From a bacterium MS4 (lineage in GTDB: Bacteria > Bacillota > Clostridia > Oscillospirales > Acutalibacteraceae), in NCBI GenBank assembly GCA_000752215.1, contig CCFG01000008.1:607-64606 (forward strand): a DNA stretch of 64,000 nt, read 5' to 3'. A model generated the notes under the pieces. The model did no database searches and was not told the origin of the DNA. It saw only the letters and a list, made by a program, of their open reading frames with translations. Shown here one piece after another: positions 7,442 to 15,664 of the stretch. Positions within the stretch are counted from its first letter, which is position 1. Every line of letters starts with the position of its first letter. Made by a program: the position numbers and the translations under genes.

Positions 7442-8827
7442 TTATTTGATTGTTTTGGCTGCGGCGGTCATCAGGGCGGAAGCGATCTGCCCGGCGGAAC
7501 TGATGCCGCTTCTGGAATTTTCCACTACGACCGCGAACGCAAGCGGCGTTTTCTCGTTGGAGGAAAAGCCGACCATCCAGCCGTTCGGTTTTTTTCCGCC
7601 GCCCACCTCCGCCGTGCCGGTTTTGGCGCAGACGGCAAGGCCGGGGAACAGGCCGTCGCCGTAATAGCTTGAAACGTTGTAGCGCATATATTCTTTCAGC
7701 TTTTCCGCGGTGGCGGCTTTCAGAAGCCGGTCTCCCGTCCAGGTATGCCCGCTGCGGACGGTCAGGCCGAACGGAGCCGTAATGCCGCTGATAAGATAAG
7801 GCTTGACCGGTACGCCGTCGTTGGCGATCGCGCCCATCATCACCATCATGTGGAAGGGATTGGTCAGGTCGGTGTATTGCCCTACGCCCGACCAGCCCAG
7901 CTCGTTGGCCGCGGCGCCGTCCACCTTATAAACGCTTTTGCTGGTGGAGATGCCGTCTAGGTCGAAGCTGCGGTTAAAGCCCATGGAGTTTGCCATCTCG
8001 GTCATTTTATCCGCGCCAAGCTCAACGGCAATCTGTGCGAACGCCACGTTGGAGGATTTCGCCAGCGCGTTTTTAAAGCTGAGGGTGCCGTAGGAAGCGA
8101 CGTCGGTAATTTTATTGCCGTTAATGGTAATGCTGCCGTTGCATTCCCAGGTGCGGCTGTCCAGATCGGGAATGTTTTCAATCGCCGCGGCGGAAGTCAC
8201 CACCTTGAAGATCGAGCCGGGGGTATAGGTGGAGGAGAGCACGCGGTCAAGATAGACCCCGTTGTATTTTCCCGTTTTGTCCGTATTCAGGTCCTTTGGG
8301 GGATTGGAGGGGTCGAAATTCGGCGTGCTGACCGAACAGAGCATTTCGCCGGTCTTGTAGTTGTAAAGGACGACCGCGCCGCTGCTGCTGCCCAGCTTTT
8401 GAAGCGCGAGCTTGCACAGCGCGCTGTCCAGCGTCAGCTTAATGTCGCTTCCCCCGCTTTTCCCCGTGGGGGAAGCCAGTCCGGTAATGGGATTGTACCC
8501 CGAAAGCTCGGAACGGTAGTTGTACTGGATTCCGGTGGAAATATAGCCGTTGCTGTCGCCTACGGTGTGGAGCATCGCGCGGCGGACGGTTTCGTCGCTG
8601 TTGTATACCCGCTTGCCGTTTTCGCTTTTGGCAAGCACGACGTTGTTCCGGTCAAGGATTTTTCCGCTGTTGGCGAGCTGGCCGCCGGTCGTCAGATGCT
8701 TGTTGAACGGCTGCATGGCCCAGCTACCGCCTTCCGTGGCGAACCCGTACAAAAATACGCCAAGGCCGAACAGGAACGCCATGCCCAGGATATACAGGAT
8801 TAAGGAACGGGAGCCTGTCGTTTTCAT
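7442..8827 (-). CDS. Penicillin-binding protein, class B transpeptidase (PbpA/FtsI-like)
   Basis: 461 residues with one N-terminal membrane anchor (about 7-30) and a short linker followed by a transpeptidase domain. The three active-site motifs are visible: SxxK in TPGSIFKV, SxN in KSSNVAFAQ and KTG in CAKTGTAEV. It cross-links peptidoglycan outside the membrane. The N-terminal pedestal is short compared with PBP2/PBP3 and resembles mycobacterial PbpA. ATG 8827 has AGGAGGAAAA just upstream and overlaps the stop of the FHA-RodA gene by one base (TGATG), so the pair is translationally coupled and should act as a glycosyltransferase-transpeptidase complex. Confidence 0.9.
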   Translation of the reverse strand: MKTTGSRSLILYILGMAFLFGLGVFLYGFATEGGSWAMQPFNKHLTTGGQLANSGKILDRNNVVLAKSENGKRVYNSDETVRRAMLHTVGDSNGYISTGIQYNYRSELSGYNPITGLASPTGKSGGSDIKLTLDSALCKLALQKLGSSSGAVVLYNYKTGEMLCSVSTPNFDPSNPPKDLNTDKTGKYNGVYLDRVLSSTYTPGSIFKVVTSAAAIENIPDLDSRTWECNGSITINGNKITDVASYGTLSFKNALAKSSNVAFAQIAVELGADKMTEMANSMGFNRSFDLDGISTSKSVYKVDGAAANELGWSGVGQYTDLTNPFHMMVMMGAIANDGVPVKPYLISGITAPFGLTVRSGHTWTGDRLLKAATAEKLKEYMRYNVSSYYGDGLFPGLAVCAKTGTAEVGGGKKPNGWMVGFSSNEKTPLAFAVVVENSRSGISSAGQIASALMTAAAKTIK

Positions 8828-10503
8828 CAGCTTTTCCTCCTTGCCGCGTAGGTGCGCTCGTCGCTCGCCTTGATGAAGGCGAGCAGTCCCCAGACCGCCA
8901 CCATACTGGAGCCGCCCAGACTGATAAAGGGCAGGGTGACGCCGGTCATGGGAAGTACGTCCGTCGCGCCGAAGACGTTCAGGCAGGTCTGGAACAGAAG
9001 CATGCCGCCCGCCGCGCACGACGATATGGAATAGAAGGTGGAGCGGCTGCGCGTAACGTCCGAACGGGCGTAGAACATCAGAAACGCAAGCGTCAGCACA
9101 ATCACAATTGCCAGCAGCAGGCCCAGCTCCTCACAGACCATGCCGAACACCAGGTCGCTGGTGGAAGCGAACACGCTTTTCAGCGAGCCGTTCCCGATCC
9201 CCAGCCCGAACAGTCCGCCGCTCGCGGAGTAGCTCAGCACGCGCGTTTGCTGGTAGCCGGATTCGTTCACATGCTCCCAGACGTGCCGCCATGCCTCGAA
9301 CCGCTGCGCGACATAGGGCTTGAATTTTAAGATCAGGAAAGCGCCGAACACCGCGACCGCGCAGATCAGCGCGATGGTGCGCACGCTTCCGGAACGCATG
9401 AAGGCAATGATGAGAAAGGTCACGAAAAAGACACAGGCGGTGCCGAAATCGCGCATCAGGAACAGCGCTCCCATGCATACGGCGGAAAACCCGATAAATC
9501 CCGTCAGGTTCTTTGCCGTCTGCAGCCTGTCCAGCGTGGAGGTGCCGACAAAGATAAAGGCGATTTTAATAAACTCCGACGGCTGTACGCTGACGGGGCC
9601 CAGGCTGATCCAGTTGCGGGCGCCGTTGTGTTCGCGGGCCAGCACAAGGTTGGCGGCAAAAAGCAGGACGGCAAAGATCCCGATTGCCAGACGCCAGCGC
9701 ATCACCCGGTCAAGATCGCTGAGGAACCAGATCATGATGCAGAACAGAAGCACGCCCCCGAAGAGCGCGCCGAGCTGCACATAGGTGTTTTTCACGCCGG
9801 TACCGGAAATCAAAAGGATGCCGATTCCGCTCAGCAAGAACGCGATGGTTTCCAGCTCGAAGCTGACGTGCCCCAACCCCTTCATGGAAAACAGGTACAG
9901 CAGCCATTCCATTGCGAAGATCGCGCCGAACGGCACAGCGGGCAGGTAACTGAATTTCCCGCCCGCGAAGCACGCCTGTACGCACAGGAGCAGCTGAATC
10001 AGGGTCGTGGCGGCCAGCAGCCCGGCGGGGGACGCGGCGTGCCGCACCTTACGCTTCGGCTGCTTGCTGTTTTTGATATCGCTTGTCCGCTTCAGCATCA
10101 GCGCGGTGGAGCCCATGGCGATGGAATCGCCCGGCAGGATCTGCATCCGGTCCTTCACCTTTGTGCCGTTGACAAAGGTACCGGACTTCGACCCGGTGTC
10201 GGTGACGATCCAGCCGCTTTCCCGGCGCATCAGCACCGCGTGGTCGCGGCTGACGGTGGGGTCGTGCAGAACAATGTCGCAGCTTTTGCTGCGCCCGAGC
10301 GAATTTTCCCAGTACAGCACGGGGATGACTTCGTGGGACACCATGTCCTCCAGAATCACAACGGGGTCTTCTTTCCTGCGCCCGCGTTTCATGGACGTAA
10401 AGCATTTGCTGATCACGAGTATGGAAATCAGCGGGACAATGATTCTGAAAATATATAGCACCAAATTAATGATGTTTTGAATAACAGGATTGTTCAGCGT
10501 CAA
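8827..10503 (-). CDS. FHA domain fused to an FtsW/RodA-type glycosyltransferase
   Basis: 558 residues. A membrane helix (about 8-32), then a cytosolic FHA domain (about 45-145) with the phospho-threonine-binding elements LGRSKSCDIVL, VSRDHA and TGSKSGTFVNG, then a SEDS polymerase of about ten helices with GARNWISLGPVSVQPSEFIKI and the C-terminal TLPFISLGGSSMV motif. The enzyme polymerises lipid II. The FHA domain suggests control by Ser/Thr phosphorylation of a partner, as for the separate FhaA/FhaB-RodA-PbpA set of actinobacteria. I choose the TTG at 10503: AAGGAGG lies 7 nt upstream. Coupled to the PBP gene by a TGATG overlap. Confidence 0.9.
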   Translation of the reverse strand: MTLNNPVIQNIINLVLYIFRIIVPLISILVISKCFTSMKRGRRKEDPVVILEDMVSHEVIPVLYWENSLGRSKSCDIVLHDPTVSRDHAVLMRRESGWIVTDTGSKSGTFVNGTKVKDRMQILPGDSIAMGSTALMLKRTSDIKNSKQPKRKVRHAASPAGLLAATTLIQLLLCVQACFAGGKFSYLPAVPFGAIFAMEWLLYLFSMKGLGHVSFELETIAFLLSGIGILLISGTGVKNTYVQLGALFGGVLLFCIMIWFLSDLDRVMRWRLAIGIFAVLLFAANLVLAREHNGARNWISLGPVSVQPSEFIKIAFIFVGTSTLDRLQTAKNLTGFIGFSAVCMGALFLMRDFGTACVFFVTFLIIAFMRSGSVRTIALICAVAVFGAFLILKFKPYVAQRFEAWRHVWEHVNESGYQQTRVLSYSASGGLFGLGIGNGSLKSVFASTSDLVFGMVCEELGLLLAIVIVLTLAFLMFYARSDVTRSRSTFYSISSCAAGGMLLFQTCLNVFGATDVLPMTGVTLPFISLGGSSMVAVWGLLAFIKASDERTYAARRKS

Positions 10504-10563
10504 AAAAACGCCTCCTTCCGGTTGGCGGGGAAATATCCGCCTGAGGATAGTATTTCCTTTTCT

Positions 10564-10592
10564 ATTATACAATTATTTACCGGCAAAGTAAA
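10564..10592 (-). promoter_or_regulatory. Promoter of the FHA-RodA/PBP operon
   Basis: On the minus strand TTTACT (10587-10592), a 17-bp spacer and TATAAT (10564-10569). Confidence 0.7.
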
Positions 10593-10623
10593 CGGAGGGA
10601 ACGCACCGTTCCCTCCGCCGTTT
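10590..10623 (-). terminator. Hairpin after pyridoxamine kinase
   Basis: AAACGGAGGGAACG and CGTTCCCTCCGCCGTTT form a long stem with one small bulge. It lies 6 nt past the stop of the kinase gene on the minus strand and overlaps the -35 region of the FHA-RodA promoter. Confidence 0.65.
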
Positions 10624-10628
10624 CTCAG

Positions 10629-11483
10629 TTATTCCGTTATCCCCAGTTCCCGCATGAATTTCAGAAGCCCCGCTTCAAAGTGGACGCCGTACCGCGGGTC
10701 GGTTCCGGCTTCCCTTGTGCGCCGGATGCATCCGGCGGTAAAGTCGACCGCAGTCTGCAGGGCGATATCCAGCTCCATGCCGTTCAGAAGCCCGGACAAA
10801 AGCGCGCTGGCAAAGATATCCCCCGTACCGTAGTAATTTCCCCTGATCTTTTGCGAGAACGCGTAGCTGACCGCGTCCGTGTTTCGGTTGTACCCCGCCG
10901 CGCCCAGAAGGTCCGGACTGAACCAGACCCCGGTGATGACGACCTGACGCGGGCCCAAGGCGCTCAGACGCCGCAGCAGATTTTCAACGTAATCGCGCGT
11001 GTAGGGGCCTTCGCGGTACTTTTCGCCCAGCAGAAACGCCGCTTCCGTGAAATTCGGCACGATCAGGTCGGCCTTTCTGCACAGGTTCACCATTCCTTCG
11101 GCCATTTTTGGGGTAATGGTCCGGTACAGCTCGCCGCCGTCCGCCATCACGGGATCAACCATAATAAAGGTATTCTCCGTTTTAAAGGTATCGAAAAAAT
11201 CCGATACGATCGAAATTTGCTCATACGATCCCAAAAAGCCGCTGTAAAGCGCCTCAAAGCTCAGGCCAAGCTGTTCCCACTGCTTTTTGAACCCGGGCAT
11301 ATCGTCCGTCAGGTCGCGGTAGGTAAAACCCTCCAGATCCCCCGTATGGGAGGAAAGCACGGCGGTCGGGACGGGGCAGACTTCGATTCCCGCGGCGGAA
11401 AGAATAGGAAGTGCAACCGTAAGGGAACATTTCCCGAATCCGGAGATATCGTGAATCGCTGCGATTCTTTTTTGTTTGTTCAT
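10629..11483 (-). CDS. pdxK: Pyridoxamine/pyridoxal kinase
   Basis: 284 residues of the ribokinase-like PdxK/PdxY group, which phosphorylates B6 vitamers to make PLP. Family features: the N-terminal RIAAIHDISGFGKCSLTVALPILSA substrate region, VDPVMADGG, and the anion-hole/catalytic motif NYYGTGDIFAS near residue 220. GAGGTGAT precedes ATG 11483. No obvious partner gene; TrpB2 nearby is PLP-dependent but under its own control. The ThiD-like HMP kinases are the nearest alternative, but the start region favours pyridoxamine kinase. Confidence 0.85.
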   Translation of the reverse strand: MNKQKRIAAIHDISGFGKCSLTVALPILSAAGIEVCPVPTAVLSSHTGDLEGFTYRDLTDDMPGFKKQWEQLGLSFEALYSGFLGSYEQISIVSDFFDTFKTENTFIMVDPVMADGGELYRTITPKMAEGMVNLCRKADLIVPNFTEAAFLLGEKYREGPYTRDYVENLLRRLSALGPRQVVITGVWFSPDLLGAAGYNRNTDAVSYAFSQKIRGNYYGTGDIFASALLSGLLNGMELDIALQTAVDFTAGCIRRTREAGTDPRYGVHFEAGLLKFMRELGITE

Positions 11484-11560
11484 TCGATCACCTCACAAGT
11501 ATTACATTAATCATATGGAAATCTGGGGTGAAAAATGTAAAGCCGCAGAAAATCACAGCA

Positions 11561-12229
11561 TTAAATTTTATTGGCAACCTCGCCCGCATGCTTGTAAATG
11601 CTCCTTGCGGGAATAAAGCCGCGCACCATGGAAAGCGGGTAGACGGTGCTGTCCTTGCCCACGACGGTGCCGGGGTTCAGGACGGAGTTGCAGCCGACCT
11701 CCACGCGGTCGCCCAGCATTGCGCCGATCTTTTTCAGCCCGGTTTCGATGCGGTCGCCGTCCGCGCTGATGACCACGAGCGTTTTGTCCGATTTGATGTT
11801 GGAGGTAATGGAGCCCGCGCCCATGTGGGATTTGTAGCCGAGAATGGAGTCGCCCACATAGTTATAGTGGGGAACCTGAACGCTGTCGAACAGGATGACG
11901 TTTTTCAGCTCCGTGGAGTTGCCCACGACGCATCCGGCGCCCACAAGGGCGCTGCCGCGGATAAACGCGCACTGCCTCACCTCGGTGTTGGGCCCGATAA
12001 TCGCGGGTCCGTTGATATAGGCGGAATCAAATACCCTTGCGGTTTTCGCAATCCATACGTTCTCGCCGCGCCGGTCGTATTCCTCAGCCGGAAGCGTCGG
12101 CCCCAGCTTTAAGATAAACTCGCTGATTTCCGGAAGCGCTTCCCAGGGGTAAGTCAGTTTGCCAAGCAGCGGGGCCGCGGCGGTGTGGGTCAGATCATAC
12201 AGACAATGAATGGATACTTTGTCAGTCAT
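11561..12229 (-). CDS. Left-handed beta-helix (hexapeptide) transferase, GlmU C-terminal-like
   Basis: 222 residues. From about residue 55 on, repeated [LIV]-G-x4 hexapeptides (NGPAIIGPNTEVRQCAFIRG, GAGCVVGNSTELKNVILFD, DSILGYKSHMGAGSITSN) form a left-handed beta helix as in acyltransferases and UDP-GlcNAc pyrophosphorylase C-termini. The N-terminal 50 residues are not a nucleotidyltransferase domain. Such proteins in Firmicutes are often annotated as UDP-N-acetylglucosamine pyrophosphorylase-like, but the acyl donor and acceptor cannot be read here. No signal peptide. It lies 77 bp from the pyridoxamine kinase in the same direction and may share its transcript. Confidence 0.75.
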   Translation of the reverse strand: MTDKVSIHCLYDLTHTAAAPLLGKLTYPWEALPEISEFILKLGPTLPAEEYDRRGENVWIAKTARVFDSAYINGPAIIGPNTEVRQCAFIRGSALVGAGCVVGNSTELKNVILFDSVQVPHYNYVGDSILGYKSHMGAGSITSNIKSDKTLVVISADGDRIETGLKKIGAMLGDRVEVGCNSVLNPGTVVGKDSTVYPLSMVRGFIPARSIYKHAGEVANKI

Positions 12230-12303
12230 TCTAAAATGCTCCTTCGTTTCTGTTTAATAAATCCATTATATTTTCATTTCACCGCCAGGTCAATCATAGA
12301 AGG

Positions 12304-13413
12304 TCATTTTATGAGCTTTTTTATTTTCAGCAGGTCGCCGGTCTGCAGGCTGCGCCCGCTTCTGTCCGCGCCGCTTCCGTCGCTGATCTTTGCCGCTTCC
12401 AGATACGGCCCGGAGAGGGACGGCGTATCCCCCGCGCCCGTTTGGGTAAAGTATTCGTACAGCAGGCGGCAGTCGTAGTCCGTCACGGTCCCGGAGCCGT
12501 CCAGATCGCCGGGGATGACCGCGATGTAGGCGCCGGCCGTTTTGTCGCCCTGCATGGTGACGATGGTCTGGCCCGTGCCGATATTTCCGCTTTTTATTTC
12601 TTTTTTGTCCGCCGTAAAAACACGGAGGCTCTGGTCCGGATTGATTTCGGCTATCTCGCTTTGAAGGGCCTCCAGCGTTACCGGGCCGGGGAAATCGTAA
12701 TTTTCCATGACGGGCGGGAGGCTGACGGGAATTTCATCGGAAGGGGAGGAGGACGGCGAAGAGCTGCCGGGGTCCGGGGCATCGGATTGCGGCGCCGAAG
12801 AGTCCGGCGCTTCGGAAGAAGGAGAGCTGGATTCCGGGTCGGGGGGTTCGGGGGTGATGGTTTCGTCGTTACGGCCGTTAAACAGAAAGAAGGACGCCGG
12901 CGTGCCTGCATCCAGCTGCTCACCGTAGGGGACAGTGACAAGCGTTACCCTTCCCTGTGCGTCCGCGCTGAAATTTCGTGAAAAGTCACAGCTGACATTC
13001 AGAATATTGTTGACAATACATTTGCCGTCGCTTAAATTAAGACGCCCGATTACCGCGCAGTTCGCGGCACTGGGGGACATTCCGGCAAGATACAGGTAAT
13101 TTCCGGACAGACAGGCGGCTTCATATACGAATTTAATGGTGGTCGGTACCCGGACAGAGCTGTAATCAAGGTCCCCGTTGCTGTCAAGGAGCGCGGCACG
13201 GGTGGAGGAGGCGTAGGAGCTGATCAGTACGAAGCCTGTTTCCGGCCTGCGGAAAAACCGCTGGTTGTCCGGATAATACAGGTCGGAATCTATTTTGCTG
13301 ATGTCGGGATAATCCTCCGCGTAGCAGGACAGGGCGGCGATCATCGGCATCAGAGCCGCGGCGCACACGCATATGATGCAGAGCATAAGACGTTTTTTTC
13401 GGCGGTCTCCCAT
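12304..13413 (-). CDS. Secreted protein with C-terminal dockerin-like repeat
   Basis: 369 residues. A signal peptide (KKRLMLCIICVCAAALMPMIAALSCYAEDY), a region of unknown fold (about 30-175), a Pro/Ser/Glu/Asp-rich linker (about 190-230), and a C-terminal segment GDLDGSGTVTDYDCRLLYEYF that fits the calcium loop of a type I dockerin, followed by a more degenerate second repeat ending GDLLKIKKLIK. ATG 13413 has GAGGGGTG upstream; the frame to 13458 would add 15 residues without support. No cohesin or other dockerin gene is in the window. The middle region matches nothing I recognise. The dockerin call rests on the first loop. Confidence 0.65.
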   Translation of the reverse strand: MGDRRKKRLMLCIICVCAAALMPMIAALSCYAEDYPDISKIDSDLYYPDNQRFFRRPETGFVLISSYASSTRAALLDSNGDLDYSSVRVPTTIKFVYEAACLSGNYLYLAGMSPSAANCAVIGRLNLSDGKCIVNNILNVSCDFSRNFSADAQGRVTLVTVPYGEQLDAGTPASFFLFNGRNDETITPEPPDPESSSPSSEAPDSSAPQSDAPDPGSSSPSSSPSDEIPVSLPPVMENYDFPGPVTLEALQSEIAEINPDQSLRVFTADKKEIKSGNIGTGQTIVTMQGDKTAGAYIAVIPGDLDGSGTVTDYDCRLLYEYFTQTGAGDTPSLSGPYLEAAKISDGSGADRSGRSLQTGDLLKIKKLIK

Positions 13414-13515
13414 ATTTCTACACCCCTCGACATTTAATTTCATAACAGCATTATACAAAATATGGAAGAAGGGGAGGAATAATGTGAAATTTTTTCAATG
13501 AATCCGTATAAAAAT

Positions 13516-13550
13516 AAAACAGGAACCGGCGTGCACCGGTTCCTGTTTTT
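13516..13550 (-). terminator. Terminator downstream of trpB2
   Basis: AAAACAGGAACCGG pairs perfectly with CCGGTTCCTGTTTT around a 6-nt loop. On the minus strand a T-rich run follows. It lies 264 nt past the trpB2 stop, so trpB2 has a long 3' tail; nothing else recognisable lies between except a weak inverted repeat CGATAA/TTATCG near 13754-13776. Confidence 0.75.
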
Positions 13551-13813
13551 GGGGAGGAGTTGTATTGAAAAGGTCGTGACAAATCCTTGCCACAGTCTTG
13601 TAATCAGATCGGATACGGTCCCATTTCTTAGTTCCGTGATTTTATTATAGTACCCGTGTTTCCAAGTGTCAATCACTTCACAATCGATTTGTCAAGAATC
13701 TCTTTATTGTATAAAACGTAGTTTTTTGTTGGTGCAATTTAGTTATTATTGACGATAAATTTTCGTTAATTATCGAAAAAGCATCATGCGGAATTTTTAT
13801 GACCGTTATTTGA

Positions 13814-15196
13814 CTAATCCTGGACGCCGGGAATCTTCGGTAGAGAATCAAATCCGGGCTGCAGATCCGCGTCCGTTGGGATGTAATCCGTCATGGTGTG
13901 CTCCAGATAAGCGGTGTACGCGGCCATGTCGAAATAGCCGGTTCCGGTCAGTCCGAACAGGATGGTTTTTTCCTCGCCGGTCTCTCTGCATTTGACGGCT
14001 TCGTCCATCGCGCAGCGGATGGCGTGCGCGCTTTCCGGGGCGGGCAGAATGGTTTCCAGCTTGGCGAACTGTACGGCGGCGTCAAATACCTTGGTCTGTT
14101 CCGCGGAGCGCGCCTCGTCAAGGTAGCCGTCGTGGTACAGCTTGGAGATGATCGGGGACATGCCGTGGTAGCGCAGGCCGCCCGCATGGTTCGGCGAGGG
14201 GATGAAGCCGCTGCCCAGCGTATACATTTTCGCCAGCGGGGTGACCTTGCCGGTGTCACAGAAATCGTAGGCATAGCGGCCCCGGGTCAGGGAGGGGCAG
14301 GAGGCGGGCTCCACGGCGATAAAATACGGGTTCTTTCTGCCGAGCAGCTTATCCTGCATGAACGGCGCGATCAGCCCGCCGAGGTTGGAACCGCCGCCCG
14401 CGCAGCCGATGACGATATCCGGGTATTCGCCGAGCAGCTCCATTGCCTTTTTGGATTCCAGGCCGATGATCGACTGGTGCAGCAGCACCTGGTTCAGCAC
14501 CGAGCCCAGGACATAACGGCAGCTGGATGTCGTCGTAGCCTTTTCGATCGCCTCCGAGATCGCGCAGCCGAGGCTGCCGGTCGTATCGGGGTCCATTTCA
14601 AGGATGGCGCGGCCGACCTGAGTGGTGGAGCTGGGGCTGGCGACCACATTGGCGCCGAAGGTCTGGATAATCGCCTTGCGGTACGGTTTCTGCTGAAAGG
14701 AGGCCTTTACCATGAAGACGTCCAGATCGATTCCGAAATAGGCGCACGCTTCCGCCAGCGCGGTACCCCACTGGCCGGCGCCCGTTTCGGTCGTCAGGCC
14801 GGTAAGACCCTGCTTCTTCGCGTAGTAAACCTGGGCCACGGCGGAATTGAGCTTGTGGCTGCCGGAGGTGTTGCCACCCTCAAATTTATAATAGATTTTC
14901 GCCGGCGTATCCAGATGTTTTTCAAGCGCATAGGCCCTGTTGAGCGGGGAGGGACGGTACGCCCTGTAAACGTCCAGAATCTCTTCCGGAATATCGATAT
15001 AGGGGGTGGTGCTGTCCATCTCCTGCTTTGCCAGATCCTCGCAGAAAATGGGGTAAAGCTCCTCGGTGCGGATGGGCTTTAAGGTGCCGGGGTTCAGCAT
15101 CGGGTCCGGCAGGGATTTCATGTCCGCGCGAAGATTGTACCATTGCGTGGGCATCTGCTCCTCGGATAAGATCATTCTGTGCGGGATGTTTTTCAT
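13814..15196 (-). CDS. trpB: Tryptophan synthase beta chain, TrpB2 type
   Basis: 460 residues, longer than the 400 typical of TrpB1 and with the N-terminal extension of TrpB2. PLP lysine is Lys115 in GSHKLNSA, and the phosphate-binding loop is GCAGGGSNLGG. It condenses indole with serine to give tryptophan, and TrpB2 often works without TrpA as an indole-salvage enzyme; no trpA is nearby. GGAGAATTATC precedes ATG 15196. It is monocistronic and is preceded by a T-box leader whose specifier reads TGG, so it should be induced when charged tRNA-Trp is low. Confidence 0.92.
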   Translation of the reverse strand: MKNIPHRMILSEEQMPTQWYNLRADMKSLPDPMLNPGTLKPIRTEELYPIFCEDLAKQEMDSTTPYIDIPEEILDVYRAYRPSPLNRAYALEKHLDTPAKIYYKFEGGNTSGSHKLNSAVAQVYYAKKQGLTGLTTETGAGQWGTALAEACAYFGIDLDVFMVKASFQQKPYRKAIIQTFGANVVASPSSTTQVGRAILEMDPDTTGSLGCAISEAIEKATTTSSCRYVLGSVLNQVLLHQSIIGLESKKAMELLGEYPDIVIGCAGGGSNLGGLIAPFMQDKLLGRKNPYFIAVEPASCPSLTRGRYAYDFCDTGKVTPLAKMYTLGSGFIPSPNHAGGLRYHGMSPIISKLYHDGYLDEARSAEQTKVFDAAVQFAKLETILPAPESAHAIRCAMDEAVKCRETGEEKTILFGLTGTGYFDMAAYTAYLEHTMTDYIPTDADLQPGFDSLPKIPGVQD

Positions 15197-15243
15197 GATA
15201 ATTCTCCTTTCAGATCAAAAATAGTATGGACGAAAAAGAGTAT

Positions 15244-15514
15244 AAAAAAACGCCCTTGCCCCTAAAACTTAGGGACAAGAGCGACTGCTCCTGCGGTACC
15301 ACCCAGATTGCGCGAAAGCGCCTCTTTTTCCGCGCACCAGCATGCGCGCTCCCTTGGTAACGGGCGGAGTTCCCGTCAGCGGCTACTTGTTTCCTTTCGC
15401 GCTGCCCTCGTAAGTCCATTCGGCAGACCCCACCGTACCGCAATCACACCGCCTGCGGCTCTCTTTTCCGGCGCTTTGCCTGTTTACTACTCTTACTCAT
15501 CGGTTTCGTATCTT
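15244..15514 (-). promoter_or_regulatory. T-box leader with Trp specifier controlling trpB2
   Basis: On the minus strand the T-box GGGTGGTACCGC lies at 15293-15304 and is followed by a terminator hairpin CGCTCTTGTCCCTAA/TTAGGGGCAAGGGCG with seven T (15244-15284). In the 3' side of Stem I, GAA-TGG-ACTT carries a TGG triplet at 15416-15418 in the usual specifier position. The leader is about 300 nt long and starts from the promoter at 15522-15550. The specifier agrees with the downstream gene. Confidence 0.88.
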
Positions 15515-15521
15515 TTGCACT

Positions 15522-15550
15522 ATTATATTCGGGTATCTGCGCCTTGTCAA
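15522..15550 (-). promoter_or_regulatory. Promoter of the T-box/trpB2 transcript
   Basis: On the minus strand TTGACA (15545-15550), a 17-bp spacer and TATAAT (15522-15527), full consensus. Confidence 0.88.
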
Positions 15551-15664
15551 GCATTGTTTCAAAATTCCGCGGATTTTCGCCGGTATTGTATTTGTGAGGG
15601 TATAATGCTAAAATAATGGGATGAATAAGGGTGGCGGAATCCATTCGATTTTACGGGGGAGAAC

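Noticed and set aside
9628-10458. Long plus-strand frame opposite the FHA-RodA gene
   Set aside because: An antisense shadow of a GC-rich gene with clear domains on the minus strand; no ribosome site or family match.
13898-15082. 394-codon plus-strand frame opposite trpB2
   Set aside because: Shadow frame; low-complexity Gly/Arg/His composition and the minus strand carries an unmistakable TrpB2.
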